Assembly (NCBI RefSeq): GCF_047495875.1
Contig: NC_092461.1
Location: 43,913,601 to 43,977,600, forward strand
Source of the DNA: Pithys albifrons albifrons
Lineage: Eukaryota > Chordata > Aves > Passeriformes > Thamnophilidae
DNA: 64,000 nucleotides
Direction of reading: 5' to 3'
Shown: positions 16,766-29,405 of the stretch, in pieces
Layout: each line of letters begins with the position of its first letter
Position numbering within the stretch: the stretch's first letter is position 1
Made by a program: the position numbers and the translations under genes
Notes under the pieces: model-generated
What the model was told of the DNA's origin: nothing
Database searches by the model: none
Seen by the model: only the letters and a program-made list of their open reading frames with translations

Positions 16766-16894
16766 CGAGGGATTGGCAGCCGATAGCTGAAGAAATGCCG
16801 AGGTGCTCTGCCCGATCGCTTCCTCCGAGGTCCGCTGATGACCGAGGGACTCACCCGTCCCGCGGCTTATGCTGCTTCGGCGTAGTGGGTACCA

Positions 16895-16912
16895 CCACCG
16901 CGTTGGGCGTCA
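16895..16912 (-). other. Primer-binding site of the outer provirus (degenerate Lys type)
   Basis: Sense TGACGCCCAACGCGGTGG sits at the 5' LTR/leader junction and matches the Lys1,2 primer site at 14 of 18 positions, including a mismatch in the leading TGG. It is either decayed, or complementary to a tRNA I do not recognise. The first six nt (TGACGC) are also present at the end of the 3' LTR. Confidence 0.5.
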
Positions 16913-17659
16913 ATTTTCAGCGGATTAAAAATAGCCCACCGATACGGTGGAGAGGTTTCCGCTTCCAGGAGCCAGGCTAGGAAAGCGACAAGCAGGGCTC
17001 CCTAGGATCAGGCCCCTTAGAAGCGAGGGATGGCTCCTCCCGCCCCCGGCCCGGCGACCGTCCCGAACGGAACAAGCTCGCACTTGCCAGGAGTCCACGA
17101 GGAAAAGCCAAGTTTATTGCCGCGCGCTAGCTTTTGAGGAGAGCATGGGAATTCCCCGGATGTAGGCGGGGAAGAGGGGCGGAGACGGGGAGGAGTAACA
17201 CAGTTCATTGGGTGCATGCAAACGAAGGGAAGGAGGGAGGGGAGGAGCGGCAAAAGGACCAATGGGAGAATGAGATGGGCGGGGAAAGTCTACTGTAGGG
17301 CTTCCGGCACTTCGAGGCAGGGACAGCCCCCACCCGGGCTCCAGCGGCGCCTCGTGGGTGGCCCCGCCGGCAACCGCCCCCATGGCCGGGTTGGGCCAGG
17401 ACAGGGGGCTGCGACCCGGAGGGTTTTGTGGGAAGAGGGAACTTGGACAAGGAACTACCAAGGGAAAAACAACCAGGGTAGACACATTGGGGTGTATAAC
17501 ATTCAAGCTGGGGAAGTGTCCATCCGAAAGCCCCCACGGTCCCGATCCAGCCGCTGCACGCGCTCTCCGGGGTCCTGGGCCTCCGCATCTTCGTCCGCCC
17601 AGCGCTTGCAATATATCTGCCATTTGGTGAATTCCTCATCAGTCTGGTCTCCTCCGACA
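16907..17659 (-). repeat. 5' LTR of the outer class II provirus
   Basis: Copy of 2189-2940 with three differences. Sense start is TGTCGGAG at 17659. It is GC-rich with GC boxes and a CCAAT motif; AATAAA is at 17118-17113. Flanked on the right by unique sequence starting 'aaaggcc'. Confidence 0.9.
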
Positions 17660-18489
17660 AAAGGCCAGGAAAAAGCAGATCCTGGGAGGTGGTATAATTC
17701 TTTTTGTCATGGCACACCTATCACTGATCATTCAGTGTGGTTTCACCCTAATCCACCCCAAGGCTTGTATTAGTAAGAACTGTAGTTACCTCACCTTAAG
17801 GATGGGTTGTAGCAATGTGTCTAAGAGTTTTTAGTGTTCACTCATCTGTGATCATTACCTTATATCAGAAAAGCCACCCATGAGGCTAAGCTCTATAGTT
17901 CTTCAGAAAAAATAAGGAGTAAAATATGGATCTAGGCAACTTCGGTGTAACGTAACACTCATTAGCAATTTCTTAGAATACCCATCAGTATAATAAATGC
18001 AACCTTTATACCAATGCTACATTTATACCATTAAAGCATTACCTTTATATAATAATTTGTGACAACAGAAATTGAAAGGGTTTTTAAAATCTTTTTCTAA
18101 ATTAAGGGTTGTAATGACTCAATAATTCCTACATAACCATGTTTCTATTGCCAGCCCTAAGAAAGTAAAATCTGCCCATTCAATGACTTCACGGGATTTT
18201 TTTCTCTTCTCTTGTTCCTCTGAATACATGGAATGATATATATCATTTTAATTGGAAATGAAAATATCAGAAAAATACCACATTAAAACATTTCAAGAAT
18301 TTCAATTCCCTGTATCATTATTTGGACCAGATTTGTTCCAGTATTCAGATTCAGAAGTGAAAAGGTCATTATCACATGTAACCCAGATAAAATTAAAATC
18401 GTAATCCAGCCATTCAAGTTCAATATGTCAGTACAGGCATTGCTGCTTCCTCGCTGGCAGGCTGTGGAGCCACAGACTGCTGGAATGGA
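17660..18489. other. Right flank of the outer provirus, AT-rich non-coding
   Basis: About 0.8 kb of AT-rich sequence with no convincing ORF or repeat family. It gives the target DNA on the 5' side of the outer provirus. Confidence 0.5.
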
Positions 18490-18625
18490 CATAGGGGTTG
18501 CCCTGATCCAGGTGTGGCAACTTGTACTTGGTCTTATGAAACCTCATGAGCTTCCTGTTGGTCCACCTCTCACATTTGTCCGGGTCCCTCTGGATGGCAT
18601 CTTGTCCTTCAGGTGTATATGTAAT
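18490..18625 (-). mobile_element. CR1 LINE fragment
   Basis: Matches the reverse complement of CR1 RT-region sequence. Its blocks include 'acttggtcttatgaaacctc' and 'ccgggtccctctggatggca'. Short, diverged and without coding capacity. Confidence 0.7.
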
Positions 18626-21587
18626 ATAGAGACTACAAAATATTTACAATAAAAAGCTGAGACTAGGAAGCACTTATATGTACATAAGAGGGAGATTAAA
18701 GGTTGTAGCAGCAGAAAAGCAGCCCAGTGAACTGGAAAGAAAACAAGATACTAGACAAATGAGAAGTAGGGGACTGAAGGGTTTGCTGGGCAAGGAGACA
18801 GGATGTCTACATGGTTGAGAGAAATACTGGAGAGACTGAGACAGTGGAAAGAGATCTCTCAGTATTCAATTTCTCAGGATTAATTAAAGGTTGTAAAAAG
18901 TTGGATGAAGACTTCATAGATTTGTCACAAGGTCCCTTTTATTTGAAACTGCACTTATTTCTTAGCTTCTACTTCCCCCAAGTGAATGTGCCAAGTTTCT
19001 GTCCCCGGAGGGAATCTATTTTCCATGTGAAGCCATATATGTTGTTTGTCTACAAAAATTGCTTTACAGAATCTGGCTTTCCATAACTTATAGACTTTCC
19101 AAAATGCTGGGATATATCCCAAAACATAGTTCTAGGAAGTATTATCATATTCATCTACTTACCATTATGAGATTTATCTCTCACTTTATTTTAGCCAAGA
19201 CAGTTGAAGTCTGGTACAGTCCCAAAACAAGCTGGTAATCCACTACTCCAACATGTCTGCTTTGTCAGGTTGTGTGTGGGACAAGTGCTTGGGCCAGTCC
19301 TAATCATAGTCAATAATAAAGTTTTTAATGTCTTTCAATATGTTTTTCTACAGGTTAGGGTCCAATATTGTACACAAGCCTTAGTCTGAGGACTGGCATC
19401 AGGCTGTTAGCAGCTGACTGCTTGAACACTATATACTTTTCATATTGAAAGCACTATCACTTATTGTTATTCTGTGTCCTAAATCAAAACAAAACAGCAC
19501 ATAACAAAAAGAAACAAAAAACCCCAAATCAAATGCCTAAGGATATGTTTGTTCTTCAGATTGAATGTATTAGATATATCTGTACAGTCTATATACGTTG
19601 ATGGGTGTTGATACTACAGTGGCTGAAGTGCAGCCCCTGAAAATTAACACAATCTTATCCTGGTTTCTTATCTTGATTTCCCAATACAATCACCTGAATC
19701 CTTAGAGGTAACTTCCAAGAGGTGATTATGTATAAGTTTACCCCAAAGTGGTATTTGGTCTCTCCTAACCCATATTGTTGGAGGCATCCTGCAGTGGAAG
19801 CTGCTGTAGGTTAATCCCAACAACTCTGTAAATGAGCGACAAAACCTCATTCTTGCAGTGAAAACTCATCAGTGCCACATTATAAAGTTTGGTTTTCCAG
19901 GGGAAAAAGAAAAAAAGAAGGGTTGTCTGAAAAAGCTGCAAGATGAGTGCATAACATTTTCAGATCAGACAAGGGCTGCAAATGTCAACAAATTATTTTT
20001 TTTCTTTCATCTGCCTGCAAAAGAAATGTTTAAAAATCAAATTAATTTTCCCAAAGTCATATAGATAAACGATAAACAAGAGACCTCTCAGGACATGCAG
20101 AGTTAGAGAAGGCATGTTCCTTTTGGTAATATTATTTTTGTCCTAAAGGCTGTTGGTAAGGTCCCTCCATCTGCCAAGGTCTCTGAGATGTGCTCTAAAT
20201 TAATTTTGAAGAGATTTTCCATCTCATTGAAGATAAGCATTAAAGGAATGTCATTAAGATTGTAAAATCAATTAGTCAAAAGGTAGAAAATGCCAAAATC
20301 TTACACTGCCTATCCAGAAGTGGCTGGAATAGAGAACAACCTTGAATTGGTCCATTGTACAATCCTAAATTTCCACCCACCTTCATCAGGACAATAAAGG
20401 ATTTGTATCTTTAAGAAACAGAGAACTGAAAACAATATTTGAAATCAAGATTTATTATTCATATCCCAATTTTTAAGAAGAAAAAGAGGTTTTGCCTACC
20501 ACAAACTGTAACAACAGGTTTCCTAAACAGGGTTTCAAGTGTCTAGTTTTTGAGCTTTGCTCCTTGGTTTTACTACATAACACATCAGAATCCTTTCCTG
20601 TATTGCATTTATTGACATATTTTTACTCTAAATTAAGGTATTAAAGTTTATTTATTTCTTAAGGGCTAGTAAAAAAAGAAAAAGAAAGAAGGAAAAAGTA
20701 ATACTCTGTGTAGACTTCTCAGCTGGTTATTAAATTAAATTTAAAATCTTACTTATGCCTGCTCTCATGTCAACTAGAGAGAGCTCCAAGATTATTTAAT
20801 TTATAAATATCTCTTCACCCACTAGTTTTAATAGATGTCAGAATAAAAGAAGTTTAAATATTAATTTAAGTTCTATTTACTGATCAAAACAGTTGCTGCT
20901 AGGTTATTTTTTTTAAATCAGGTAAATTATTAGAACACATAAGATACAAAATACCTCAGTCATCTCAGAAACTACAATACATTTATACATACCTCTTCAA
21001 CATATACATTAAGATTTTTGGTTAAGGAGTTATATCTTAAATTCTCTAACCAGTTAATCTTTTAATAGGCTTCCACTGGTTTATTCTTAGCTTTTTCTAA
21101 TACTGCTTAGTTAGGTAGGAGCTATTCAGTACCTTTCTTTTTTTGGTAAATGGTAAACAAAGGTATAGAGATTAATCCAACAATATCCAAAATTGTGTAG
21201 CTATTTTGGATTCCTAAAATTTGAGTCTTCAATAAAGTTATGTTGAATGTAAACTTAAAGATCCACCGATTTCCTTCAGTGACTTTTCTTATTTATGGTA
21301 CTCAGTGCTAATTCATAGTGTATTGTCTCCGAGTCTTCCCTGAAAATCAGAAATACCCAGTTAGCCAGAGACAGGGGTGTATGAAATTGGTCTGGAAGAT
21401 TTCTGATGTCTTTCAGTGGATACTAGAAAAACTATAGAGCAGCTAAATATACATCTAAATTTGTTTATCTCAGCAAGATACCTACATTTAGTACAAAAAA
21501 ACCCAGGCTTCAATGTTAATATTAAAAAGATTGTATCCTTTTTAAAGGGAAAAAAGTCATATGGGACCTCATACCTAGTAAGGATAC
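18626..21587. other. AT-rich non-coding sequence
   Basis: Nearly 3 kb with only short scattered ORFs (under 95 codons) of random composition. No repeat family, tRNA, or conserved exon recognised. Confidence 0.5.
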
Positions 21588-22043
21588 TTTGACCAGAGAA
21601 GAGCAACAAGGCTGGTGAAGGGACTGGAGCACAAGCCCTATGGGGAGAGGCTGAGGGAGCTGGGGTTGTTTAGCCTGGAGAAGAGGAGGCTTAGAGGTGA
21701 CCTCATCACTGTCTAGAACTACCTGAAGGGAAGTTCTAGCCAGGTGGGGGCTGGTCTCTTCTCCCAGACACTCAGCAATAGGACAAGGGGGCACGGGCTC
21801 AAGCTCTGCCAGGGGAAATTTAAGTTGGATATCAGAAAAAAATTCTTTCCAGAGAGAGTAATCAGGCATTGGAATGGGCTGCCCAGAGAGGTGGTGGATT
21901 CACCATCCCTGGAGATTTTTAAACTGAGATTGGACTTAAGCTGAGTGCCATGATCTAGTAAATGGGCTGGAGTTGGACCAAGGGTTGGACTTGATGATCT
22001 TGGAGGTCTTTTCCAACCCAATCGATTCTATGATTCTATGATA
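21588..22043 (+). mobile_element. CR1 LINE 3' end with octamer tail
   Basis: Sense CR1. It runs from 'ttgaccagagaagagcaaca' through the 'ggctgagggagctggggttg' block to 'gacttgatgatcttggaggt' and the terminal GATTCTATGATTCTATGA octamers. 5'-truncated, as most CR1 copies are. The intact-looking end makes it one of the younger CR1s here. Confidence 0.9.
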
Positions 22044-22479
22044 TCTGTTCTCCATCTTCCAGTCCCTCGTGTGGTTTTTTGTTTCGTTGGGGTTTTTTTT
22101 TGTTTCAAAATTTCCTTCTATTAACCAATTTTGGACTCAGTTTACAGTTTAAGCTACTGACTGAGCAGGTTCAAATCATCCTCAATTACAGCATGCCTGT
22201 TTAGAGTTTCACACCATTAATTAAAGTGATTCAAACTCAAGCTGGTATCTGTCATTTTTAGAAGAGGTGCTATGTAAAGTAGTGATATTCTGTTATACCA
22301 ACAATCACACAGTTGATTGGGACCTACAAATACAAGGGTAAGCCTGGGATAGGAACTACAGGATTAGACACCCAGTGCATGTGAGAGAACTGTCCCAGAG
22401 GAGTCTTTAAACTTAGCATGGCCAGGCTTCTCTCTGCTTTTTTGAGAGGAGGTGAGGAATTAGGACTCTTTGTGACTTT
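22044..22479. other. Non-coding spacer
   Basis: Unique AT-rich sequence between a CR1 and a solo LTR, including a T/G-rich run near 22076-22105. Nothing else recognised. Confidence 0.5.
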
Positions 22480-22484
22480 TACAT

Positions 22485-23095
22485 TGTCTTGGTTTGAGAT
22501 AAGCAACTGCCAACCCCCCCAAGCACAGAGAGAAAAGCCTCCCTCCTAACACCAGGGAAAGGGAAGAAAAGAAAAACAGTTCAAACCGCATTTATACTAA
22601 AACTACATCTATTTTTACAGAAAGGAAGAGACAATTAGAAGAGAGTACAAATATACACTCACACAAGTTTGCAACAACAAGTTCCCCATCTCAACTTCTT
22701 AACGAACACACAAATTCTACTGTCTTAACTACACATTACTTAAGAAAATACTTATTCCCCAGGGAGACAAACTCAAGCAGAAAGGAGAGACCCAGAACAA
22801 CAAAATTTACTTTCCTGAGATACTCTGTGAGCCAGTGGTGGGCCTGGTCCTCTCCATCCCCCCTGGGACAGCATCGTGCGTCCTCCCAAGAGGAGGGCTG
22901 AGAAGCGACTGCCTTAGCCACTCCCACACTGGTTCCTACTTCCCTGGAGATGATGTCATAATGTGGTATGGAATACAAAGTTACTGGCTAGAAGAGGTCA
23001 GCTGTTAGCTCAGCCCAGCTCAAGTCAGCTGACAGCTTCGGCCTAGTCCAGACTTCAGAGCCCAAATCTAGGCCCACCTAGGTGAACCCATAACA
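22485..23095 (-). mobile_element. Solo LTR, ERVL-type family B
   Basis: A 611-bp TG...CA unit with a perfect 5-bp TSD TACAT (22480-22484 and 23096-23100). It shares with 29406, 33262 and 42541 a block around 'ggtatggaatac' followed by a GTCAGCTG-rich stretch. Orientation is by analogy with the inner ERVL LTR. No internal region, so it is the product of LTR-LTR recombination. Confidence 0.85.
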
Positions 23096-23100
23096 TACAT

Positions 23101-26100
23101 CTTCTGCAGTACAAGAATGTGCTGGGTCCATCACATTTCACACTTAATATTCTGTAATTCTGATCCATGAGACTAAAAGCAATCAGCTACAAATAAGCTA
23201 TTGAAATTTATATCATGGACAGGAATGATTAACTAGATATGTTTGGTAAGAACTGACTGAGATATTAATTGTCAGTGATTTGAAAAACCTTCTGTCCTTT
23301 GTCTATATCAATTCTGGATCCAGTCTCATGGAGAAGATAAAAGAAAAAATTCTAGTCAAAATTTGTGTGACCGAGGCACTCAACAAAGTCAGAATAATAG
23401 AGATCACATCTTTCACAGTTTGATAAGTAGAGCTTTTTTGGATAAGGTGAGGAATCAGACTTAAATCAGAGTTAAGCAGAGTAGCAACTCAGATCTCATA
23501 CCTGGCCATTATCCAAAGCAGAAGGCCCTGATTCAGGGTTCTTTTGTCTGGCTTTTAGCACCTTGCTCATCCTGACACAGAATAAATCTAGCTGTTGAAA
23601 TCTCTGCTATTTTCAGAAATTAGATACTTTTCCTTTTAACTAAATCCATATTTTAATATTCTTCCAGATTATACCTTACAAAATATGGACTGAATACCAG
23701 AAAACTAACTTTAAATATTGGCTCAGTTAAAAAAGAATCTACTTCATAATATCACATTAATCAATATCAATATTCATCACATTACTAACTGGCGATGTGG
23801 CAGTAGTGCGGCTCCAGCTGGAATATTGTGTTACATTCTGGAAGTAATTTATCAGAAAGATGGACATACAGGAATAAGGTTGAAGAAGAGCAATCAAAAT
23901 CACTATAGAGAAAAAAGAGAGACCAGAAAAGCCTAAAAAGTTTAGACAGCTGCTTTCAAAATGCAAACATTTACAATTTTCAAATGTTTTGTCACACTTT
24001 TAGTAGTACATAGCTTTAACTGTGACCACACTAGTTCAGTGCAGTAGTAGATACACACCTGGTGTGTATATAAAAAAAGTAACAAAGGAGTGGAAATATT
24101 TAGTTAAATTAACTTTTCCAAATGCAAATATGATTTATTTGTCTTCCTCTGGTTTGTTATTTTACCTATCTGCCTGAATTCCTGACTTTCTGACATTTCT
24201 TTACCCTCTGTACTTCCATTGAAACTGAAATGTGAAATTAATTCATTTCCACTGTAGCAGTTGCTAGTGCAAATTTCCTGAGAGCTGTCTGGTGAAGTAT
24301 AATCTTTGTCATAGGAAAGCTAAGGCTGGGAGAAACTCAGAGTATTCTCCAGTCTGATCCACTGTTTTAAGACGGGGCAGCTTCTCAGGGGCTGTCCTTA
24401 ATGTTTTCTATTGATGGAGATCCCACACTTTCTCAGGCAACACATGCTATCAATAACATATCCATAACATTATCCTTAATTTTGGGAACTTTAATGTCTA
24501 GATTGACTCCTAGTTTGGTTTAAGCTTAATTTCTCTCAGTTTCTATTAGAAGCATAGAGAACAGATTTTTAAGACTTTATTTAAAGATTTTTTTCCAAAT
24601 TTGTATGCTCATAAAATACAGGAAAACCGTTTTATACACCAGCTGGCTAGAAAGAATTAAGAGCAAATAATGAATGGAAGTATAATTTAATTCTTATTTA
24701 ATATGTCCCTCCTACTCACTCACTTTCAGTCTTTTTAACTTTTAAATACAAACTCTGTTTGATCATGCTTATGATGCCAAAAAAATATTGGCAAATCAAT
24801 CTTTCTTTTAGCTGCAAGCATATTTTAGCCTCTGTCTGATTTTCACCTTTACCCCTAATTTATGTTGCTGGGAACTTTTGACACATGAGAGCGTGTAGAA
24901 GCCCTAACTTGCTGCAGAATGGCATGTAGTTTTTGCCATCTTGTATTTGGTATTTATATTTATATTTCAGTACAAATGTCTGGGTAAAACTGGCTGTGAA
25001 GAAAGGTTAGCTGACTACCTAATTAAAAATATTCTGTGATGTCTGGTCTTGCCTACTGGTTTTTAATAGCAAAAAAAGAAGATAAGAGATCACAAAAAAA
25101 TTACAGAAGAAAAACAGCTCAAATTCAGGTACTGGAAAAAAAATTAAATTAAGCTATGGGAAACCATCAATGTTTCACATGTGGAACTGCAGAAAACCTA
25201 TATATCCTTCAACATGGTAGACCCACAGAATTGAGCAATTCTCTGAAAGTTTATTTAGATGTATGTCTAGTACAACTATGAACCAAACATGACCTGCTGC
25301 ACAACTGAGTCTGCAGAGAGCCTGAAACAAAGATTCTGAGAACGTTGACCTCCTTTCCATTCAAATCCTGTAAATGTCACAAGGTGAAGACTTCAAAGTT
25401 CCCTATAGGTGAGAAACTGGAGATCAGGAGCAGAGGAAGACCCTTGTGATCATTCTTCTGGGTACAAAAAATAACAGTTAAGTGTAAGTTTGGAGACTAA
25501 TTTGCTTGTAACTAATAAACACTGCTAATTAAACACCTATAAAATGGAGTAGTTGATGCTGACTGTAGGTTATTACTTCCTGGTGCCTGCAAGAAGGGGA
25601 AAAACATTGCAATATGCATTATGAAAAAAAACCCCTACAAACAAACATACTCACCATTATCGATAATAAGTTTTGCAGAAAAGACTCACTGATGAAAAAA
25701 AATTAATTGATTTTTTTTGTGAAATATAGGATTTGCAAAATAAAAAGTCATTTTGCTATAGGAAGAGTAGGATATAAATCTGTAATTTTTTTTCAAGATT
25801 TGAAGACTGCTATAAAAATAAGTGTGTGAGATGCAGAAAAAATACTGGAGTATTTTGAAAGAACTGGCCCTCAGGATAGCCTGAAGGTTGTTGAACTGGA
25901 AGCTAACAGGTAAAACAGATGACGACTGTGAGGGAAACATAAACTGTACAGATGCCCTGATTTAAAACAACAACTTGATGGACTGTCTTTATCAGTTTTT
26001 TGCTATTTCTTTTCCCTTCATAGCTCTAGAATGCTAATTTTGTTGGACTTCCATTGCTTTAGGGATGTAAGAAAATAATATCCTTTTAGCTATGTTATAT

Positions 26101-27750
26101 ATGCGTCTTGAATATGTGTATATCTTTATAAGTTATCCCTTCTCAAACTTCTTGCTTCTGGGTGCTGTTACTCTGTGTGCTTCTGTTATTATTATTTATT
26201 TCTCTTAGATGAAATAAAAAATCAGAATGATACAGCAAAGAAATTATCTCTTCTTGTACTTACCATGTATCCATCTATGTACAATCGTATTATTTCTACA
26301 ACAGCAGAATGACTTTTTAATGAGGTATTAGTTGGAGAATCTGCTCCAGTGAAAAAGTGTACTTTAGAAATCCCTCATATATATCACAAATCCTGAACTG
26401 GGTAAAAAACAAAGATAGAGGCTGCTATAGGTAAATGGTGAATCAAATTGAAAAATAAAGAGCAACAAACTGAACCCCCCTTCCTCCCCCAACATATATT
26501 AAAGAAAACTCAGTAAGAGGCTGAGGTGCAAAATTGCACCAACTGATCCTAGGAACACCTCTGAATCCAGATGTACACATTATAGTACCAATAGTAAAAT
26601 TATCCATGTCTTTTATGAGAGACAGACTGATCATTTCAATGAAAATGTAAATCAGGACACATAAAAATTTCCAGTAATGCTGGAAAAAGTTTGAGGAACC
26701 AAGCTATAAACTCTTACAATTATTATTTTCCACAGGATACTTCAGTGAATTGAAGGGAGGGAGAAGAATTTTAAATCTCTGACTTTAATGTTAACAGTAA
26801 GAGGTGCTAGTATTTCAACTTGTACATTTGTCTCTTACCAATAAGGGATGTGACATGGATGAGGTCCTCCAGAATTTCCTTTCTATGCAATTTGACAAAA
26901 GACTAAAGCTGTTTCCTTTGATTATGTTCTAACTCTATGAATTCTCAATGATAATTACAGCAGTTGAATTTTAGTTTTAATTAAATATTGATGCCACTTA
27001 TATTGCCAGCAGATACTATACAAAAAGGTGTGGTAGATTATTAATTTTATGTATAAATGAGGCATGATTAAAAAGGATGATATAAAAATCTTCTAAACCC
27101 AAGGATAATATAAAAAAATTAAATATTAATGACATTTTGTTTGCCCTATACATTGCAATATACATTATCCTAAATGGCTGCATCTAAAGCTATCTGTAAG
27201 GCTAACAAAACCAATGCATTCTCAGCTGTTTCCCTCTGATCAACAGAAATTAATTCATCTTACATCCAGAAGTTAATTTTAAAAAGGGTCAGTAAAACTA
27301 AATGTAGTTTAGTGTTAGGAGGAAAATAAAAGGTTTATTGAAAGAATATGTATCTCAGAGTCAGAATAAAGACGGGAAGGAAAAATATGACAAACACCAA
27401 TGTCACTGAAACTGACAGAGAGGGGTTATGAATACATTAATGAATATTTCACTTGGAGATATAGGAATCAATTTAAACTATTTATATTCTAAATTGCATT
27501 CAATGTGTGTGATGTAAATTACTCAAACATGCACATTTTTCACTTTGTGTTACAGGACTAACAAAACATTGGAACTGAAAAGTTTATCAGGAAAACTTTC
27601 TATGAAGAATTGCATCCCATATTAGAGAGAGATGAAAAATCCCTATTTCCCAGAAATGTTCATAATATTCCCAATTTTACTATGACAAGTTACCTTGGTT
27701 GGAGATAAAGAATAAAACATCAGGAAAGCCTGAAAAACTTTTCAGTGTGC
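23101..27750. other. AT-rich non-coding sequence with possible ancient CR1 remnants
   Basis: 4.6 kb without a defensible gene. Two stretches look like very old CR1: 23790-23960 (+) and 24315-24560 (-). Both are too diverged to be sure. All ORFs are under 85 codons. Confidence 0.45.
24315..24560 (-). mobile_element. Probable ancient CR1 fragment
   Basis: The order of short blocks (gatggagatcccacactttctcaggcaac, abbreviated as 'gatggagatcccacac' then 'tctcaggcaac') follows the CR1 3' region read in reverse. Heavily diverged. Confidence 0.35.
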
Positions 27751-27755
27751 ATTCA

Positions 27756-28298
27756 TGTGCTGCTTTAAAGGTAAATCACCAGGTGAAATGAACCCTACTC
27801 AAAAGAGATTACAAGTCAGAGTTAAAATTAACTAAAATGATTACAATAAATACAATAATACAGAGAAAACATTGGTTATAACCCACAAAAATCAGATGTA
27901 TAACCCAACACCCTGGGGCACAAACAGAGTGATATTTGTTAGCCCCCATGCTGAGCGTAACGTGGTCCCTCTGAGTCCAAAGTAAAAGGAACTGAAAACC
28001 TGTTTGTGAGGATGATGGTTACAGTCTTGTTGAGAGTGGCAGACACAGTCCTGTCGAGGTTCTGGTCCTCCTCTGGTTTTGATGAGTCACCAGTGTGAAG
28101 ACGGAACCATTCCCATGCCTCCCAAGCTTCTTTAACACCATCCAGCTGGTAGTCTGAGGTGTCAGGTGCACCCTGAGCAGCTGCTGCAAATGATCCATTA
28201 TTAACAGTTCATAGGAAATGACAGAGAGAGTGTGGAATACACAGTTTTGGTTACACTCACACAGTGATAAAATGGTTCTGGCTGCTGTAACTGGGACA
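27756..28298 (-). mobile_element. Solo LTR related to the inner ERVL LTR (older copy)
   Basis: A 543-bp TG...CA unit with a perfect 5-bp TSD ATTCA (27751-27755 and 28299-28303). Start (tgtgctgctttaaaggt), middle (acaccctggggcacaaac) and end (taactgggaca) follow the inner ERVL LTR, but with many substitutions and gaps. Same family, much older. Confidence 0.88.
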
Positions 28299-28303
28299 AT
28301 TCA

Positions 28304-29400
28304 TTGAAGTTGTGTGTGTCTCACCAGATTCTTTTAGGTAAGCAGAGGTGAGCCTGAGGATAATAGTCTCTGAAACCAGTCTTTGAAGGATGCAGAGTTA
28401 TTTGAAATCAGGCCTATGGCCATGCACAGCATAGTTTTCCTCCTCTCCAATTTCACAGTTGACAGAACTAGTTTCAAAATACTGAAAAATCACTTTACAG
28501 TTCTGTTTTCCAAGAAAGAAACAAAAAAGTAATGCCTTAGGTACCAGCAGAAGTTTCAGATTAAAAAAAAAAAAAGGCATTTAGTTATTGGGGATTTTTT
28601 ATGTGTGTGGTCCCATCTGAAAAATTCTGTACTTGGTGCCTGGCCATTGGTTCAGTAGAAGGACCTTTTTATTTCTCCTGCAATATCCAGTGAGCAGAGA
28701 CTTCAAGCAAAGAATCCTCATATAATATTCTGCTTCTTTCAAGACAATGCTCATGCACAGCAACCTGGCCAGTCTTCAAGGTGTCTGATATCTTCCCCAG
28801 GATTAAAAACTGCAGTTCACATTCCCTTGGCAAGCTCCATGAGAGGCCTGAAATGGTTTTGAACCTAGAATAACCTCTCTCTATGCTGCAAACTTTTAAT
28901 ACATTTAATTCTGTCAGTATAGAATTCCTGCAATGAAGTCCAAACTCTTTGCCAAATAGCAAAGCTTATGCCATTCCCACCAGTGAAATGGTAGGCTAAT
29001 ATAGCAGCAAAAATACTAGCTAAGCCTGTGCAAAAATATCAAGGCAAATATTAAACATAAAATACCAAGCAGTGAGTTATAGTTGATAGAAGCAGGCTTA
29101 CAGAAGGTTGAACTATATACCCTGGCCACTTATATGGCATATTAGCTAGAAAATCTTTTCTGTTTTACTTGATTCTGGATTTTCCTTTTCCATCTAACAA
29201 CTATGGGCAAAGTTGTATTTTTCATATTATTCCAGCCAGAAGATTTAGGAGAGGATTTACAGTTACTTTAGCACCTGTGAGATAATCCAGGTAAGAAAAT
29301 GATTTGGTGACATCCATTACCATTGAACCATGTATATTTCTATACTTACGATGTCAGAAATTGTTCTTTTTGGGATCCCCTCCTGCCATTGGGTATTTTC
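28304..29400. other. Non-coding sequence
   Basis: 1.1 kb of unique sequence with a poly-A run near 28562-28573 (+). The 97-codon ORF at 28669-28962 (-) has no recognisable domain and I treat it as chance. Confidence 0.45.
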
Positions 29401-29405
29401 ACTGG

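Larger units (their letters stand above)
2189..17659 (-). mobile_element. Outer provirus: class II ERV (ERVK/betaretrovirus-like), interrupted by a nested ERVL
   Basis: In sense (minus) order the element has: 5' LTR (17659-16907), lysine-type primer site, gag, pro (dUTPase-like plus protease), pol (RT, RNase H, integrase), env, polypurine tract and 3' LTR (2940-2189). gag, pro and pol lie in successive -1 frames, the betaretrovirus plan. Env is of the CX6CC type. The two LTRs differ by one indel and two C/T changes over about 752 bp, so the insertion is recent. A complete ERVL (3638-10468) sits in env. I could find no TSD: the right flank begins 'aaaggcc' and the left flank ends 'ccaattgcg'. 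Sense U3 contains GC boxes and a CCAAT motif but no clear TATA. Confidence 0.92.
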
